6,573 nt of DNA from Dehalococcoidia bacterium (GTDB lineage: Bacteria; Chloroflexota; Dehalococcoidia; E44-bin15; DAOWNJ01), in contig DAOWNJ010000056.1 in NCBI GenBank assembly GCA_030642645.1, forward strand, positions 1-6,573. The letters are read 5' to 3'. The notes under the pieces are model-generated. The model was not told where the DNA came from. It ran no database searches and saw only the letters and a program-made list of their open reading frames with translations. The position numbers and the translations under genes were made by a program. Positions 6,096 through 6,573 of the stretch are shown here, piece by piece (within the stretch, counting starts at the first letter, position 1; each line of letters starts with the position of its first letter).

Positions 6096-6573
6096 CGTCC
6101 TGGGAATCTCAGCCGCTCCTGCTGCCACGAAGATCCCCATTCTCTACAGCACGGATCTTCACCATCCGCACGAGGATCCGGACGATCATTTCGACCTGGC
6201 CACACTGTTCTCGCTGTCCGAGCTTGACGTTCGGGGAATTGTTCTCGACTGCGGCTCGCACCAACGGAAGGCACCGGGCAGCATTTCCGTCCAGCAGATG
6301 CTCCGTCTGACAGGGCGGAAAGTTCCCTATGCGATTGGGTTGAAGAACGCGCTGCGCTCGCCGGATGACGATGGCTGCGATCAGCCCAAAAAGTTCCAGC
6401 GCGGCGTGGCACTGATTCTCAATGTGCTGCGCGACTCGCCGCAGCCGTTGACGGTCTTCACCACCGGTAGTCTCCGCGACGTCGCGGCGGCTTTCAATCG
6501 CCAGCCGGAGTTACTGCGTCGCAAGATCGCCCGGCTCTACATCAACATCGGAAATCCCGCCCCCGGCCCGGAC
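6073..6573 (+). CDS. N-terminal part of a secreted nucleoside-hydrolase-like protein (3' partial)
   Basis: An open frame runs off the right edge (167 codons from ATG 6073). About residues 4-18 (VIVTFVLGISAAPAA) form a hydrophobic signal-peptide-like segment, with a plausible cleavage after APAA. Then comes IPILYSTDLHHPHEDPDDHF (21-40), an Asp-rich motif like the D-x-D-x-G-x-D-D metal/ribose site of inosine-uridine nucleoside hydrolases but with an insertion. FTTGSLRDVAAAFNRQPELL (129-148) matches the family's G-(P/S)-L-x-(N/D)-(V/I)-A segment. Such proteins are frequent in Planctomycetes, and the protein would act outside the cytoplasm. The substrate is unknown. All 12 Arg codons are CGN and no Ile is ATA, opposite to the rest of the window. 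The first 4-6 codons lie antisense in mtnA, so ATG 6073 is probably an artefact of the junction and the true start is missing. Confidence 0.7.
   Translation, partial: MVSVIVTFVLGISAAPAATKIPILYSTDLHHPHEDPDDHFDLATLFSLSELDVRGIVLDCGSHQRKAPGSISVQQMLRLTGRKVPYAIGLKNALRSPDDDGCDQPKKFQRGVALILNVLRDSPQPLTVFTTGSLRDVAAAFNRQPELLRRKIARLYINIGNPAPGPD
6084..6100. other. Abrupt junction between two unrelated sequences (probable chimeric join)
   Basis: To the left, minus-strand mtnA homology ends in mid-domain at VTITDTM. To the right, a plus-strand signal peptide and nucleoside-hydrolase-like protein begin. Codon use switches here from AGG/ATA-rich to exclusively CGN with no ATA, and GC rises (39 of 60 bases are G or C in 6421-6480). 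Two genes losing their 5' ends head-to-head at one point is the expected signature of a misassembly. A genuine recombination event is possible but less likely. Confidence 0.75.

Noticed and set aside
5679..6140. A complete 153-aa mtnA starting at ATG 6140.
   Set aside because: The first ~15 residues do not fit MtnA and are antisense to the signal peptide of the gene to the right. The protein would lack half the fold.
6071..6412. A 113-codon minus-strand open frame in the right-hand segment.
   Set aside because: It is antisense to the nucleoside-hydrolase-like frame. Its Arg/Ser/Pro-rich composition is typical of a shadow frame in high-GC DNA.
1..6573. tRNA, rRNA, CRISPR array, riboswitch/T-box, or intact insertion sequence.
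   Set aside because: I saw no cloverleaf, regular spaced repeats, T-box core before trpS, or transposase. Coding density leaves no non-coding gap over 100 bases.

Overview
The window looks like a stretch of an anaerobic bacterial genome, most likely Chloroflexota of the Dehalococcoidia type. This rests on the look of the proteins, heavy use of AGG (Arg) and ATA (Ile) codons, tight operons, and a bacterial-type TrpRS with an iron-sulfur cysteine motif. The phylum is an inference from recalled protein resemblance and is not proven. The last ~480 bases clearly come from a different kind of genome, with high GC and a planctomycete-like protein.

Layout: (1) Bases 2-3272 form a compact plus-strand operon. 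It holds the tail of a small unrecognised protein, a SAM-dependent methyltransferase, an Lrp/AsnC-family regulator, a class I PLP aminotransferase and a small alpha/beta hydrolase. Genes overlap or lie 1-12 nt apart. The regulator directly before the aminotransferase suggests local amino-acid-responsive control. (2) After a 63-nt gap comes a lone plus-strand gene (3336-3827) for a PD-(D/E)XK nuclease-like protein. Its arginine codon use differs from its neighbours, so it is probably an accessory insertion. (3) A convergent 83-nt gap (3828-3910) has no strong terminator. (4) On the minus strand, reading right to left, lie the C-terminal half of mtnA (methylthioribose-1-phosphate isomerase), trpS and an inositol-monophosphatase-family gene. 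Each pair is joined by an ATGA-type 4-nt stop/start overlap, so this is a translationally coupled operon. (5) From about 6085-6100 to the end the sequence encodes, on the plus strand, the N-terminal part of a secreted nucleoside-hydrolase-like protein.

The two most useful observations are as follows. First, TrpRS carries a Cys-x20-Cys-x6-Cys-x2-Cys motif resembling the [4Fe-4S] site of Thermotoga maritima TrpRS. Second, there is an abrupt junction near 6085-6100 where mtnA loses its N-terminal half and an unrelated gene begins head-to-head with different codon use. The junction is most simply a chimeric assembly join, so the mtnA truncation should not be read as biology without checking. I see no RNA genes, CRISPR array, intact mobile element or convincing new multi-gene system here.
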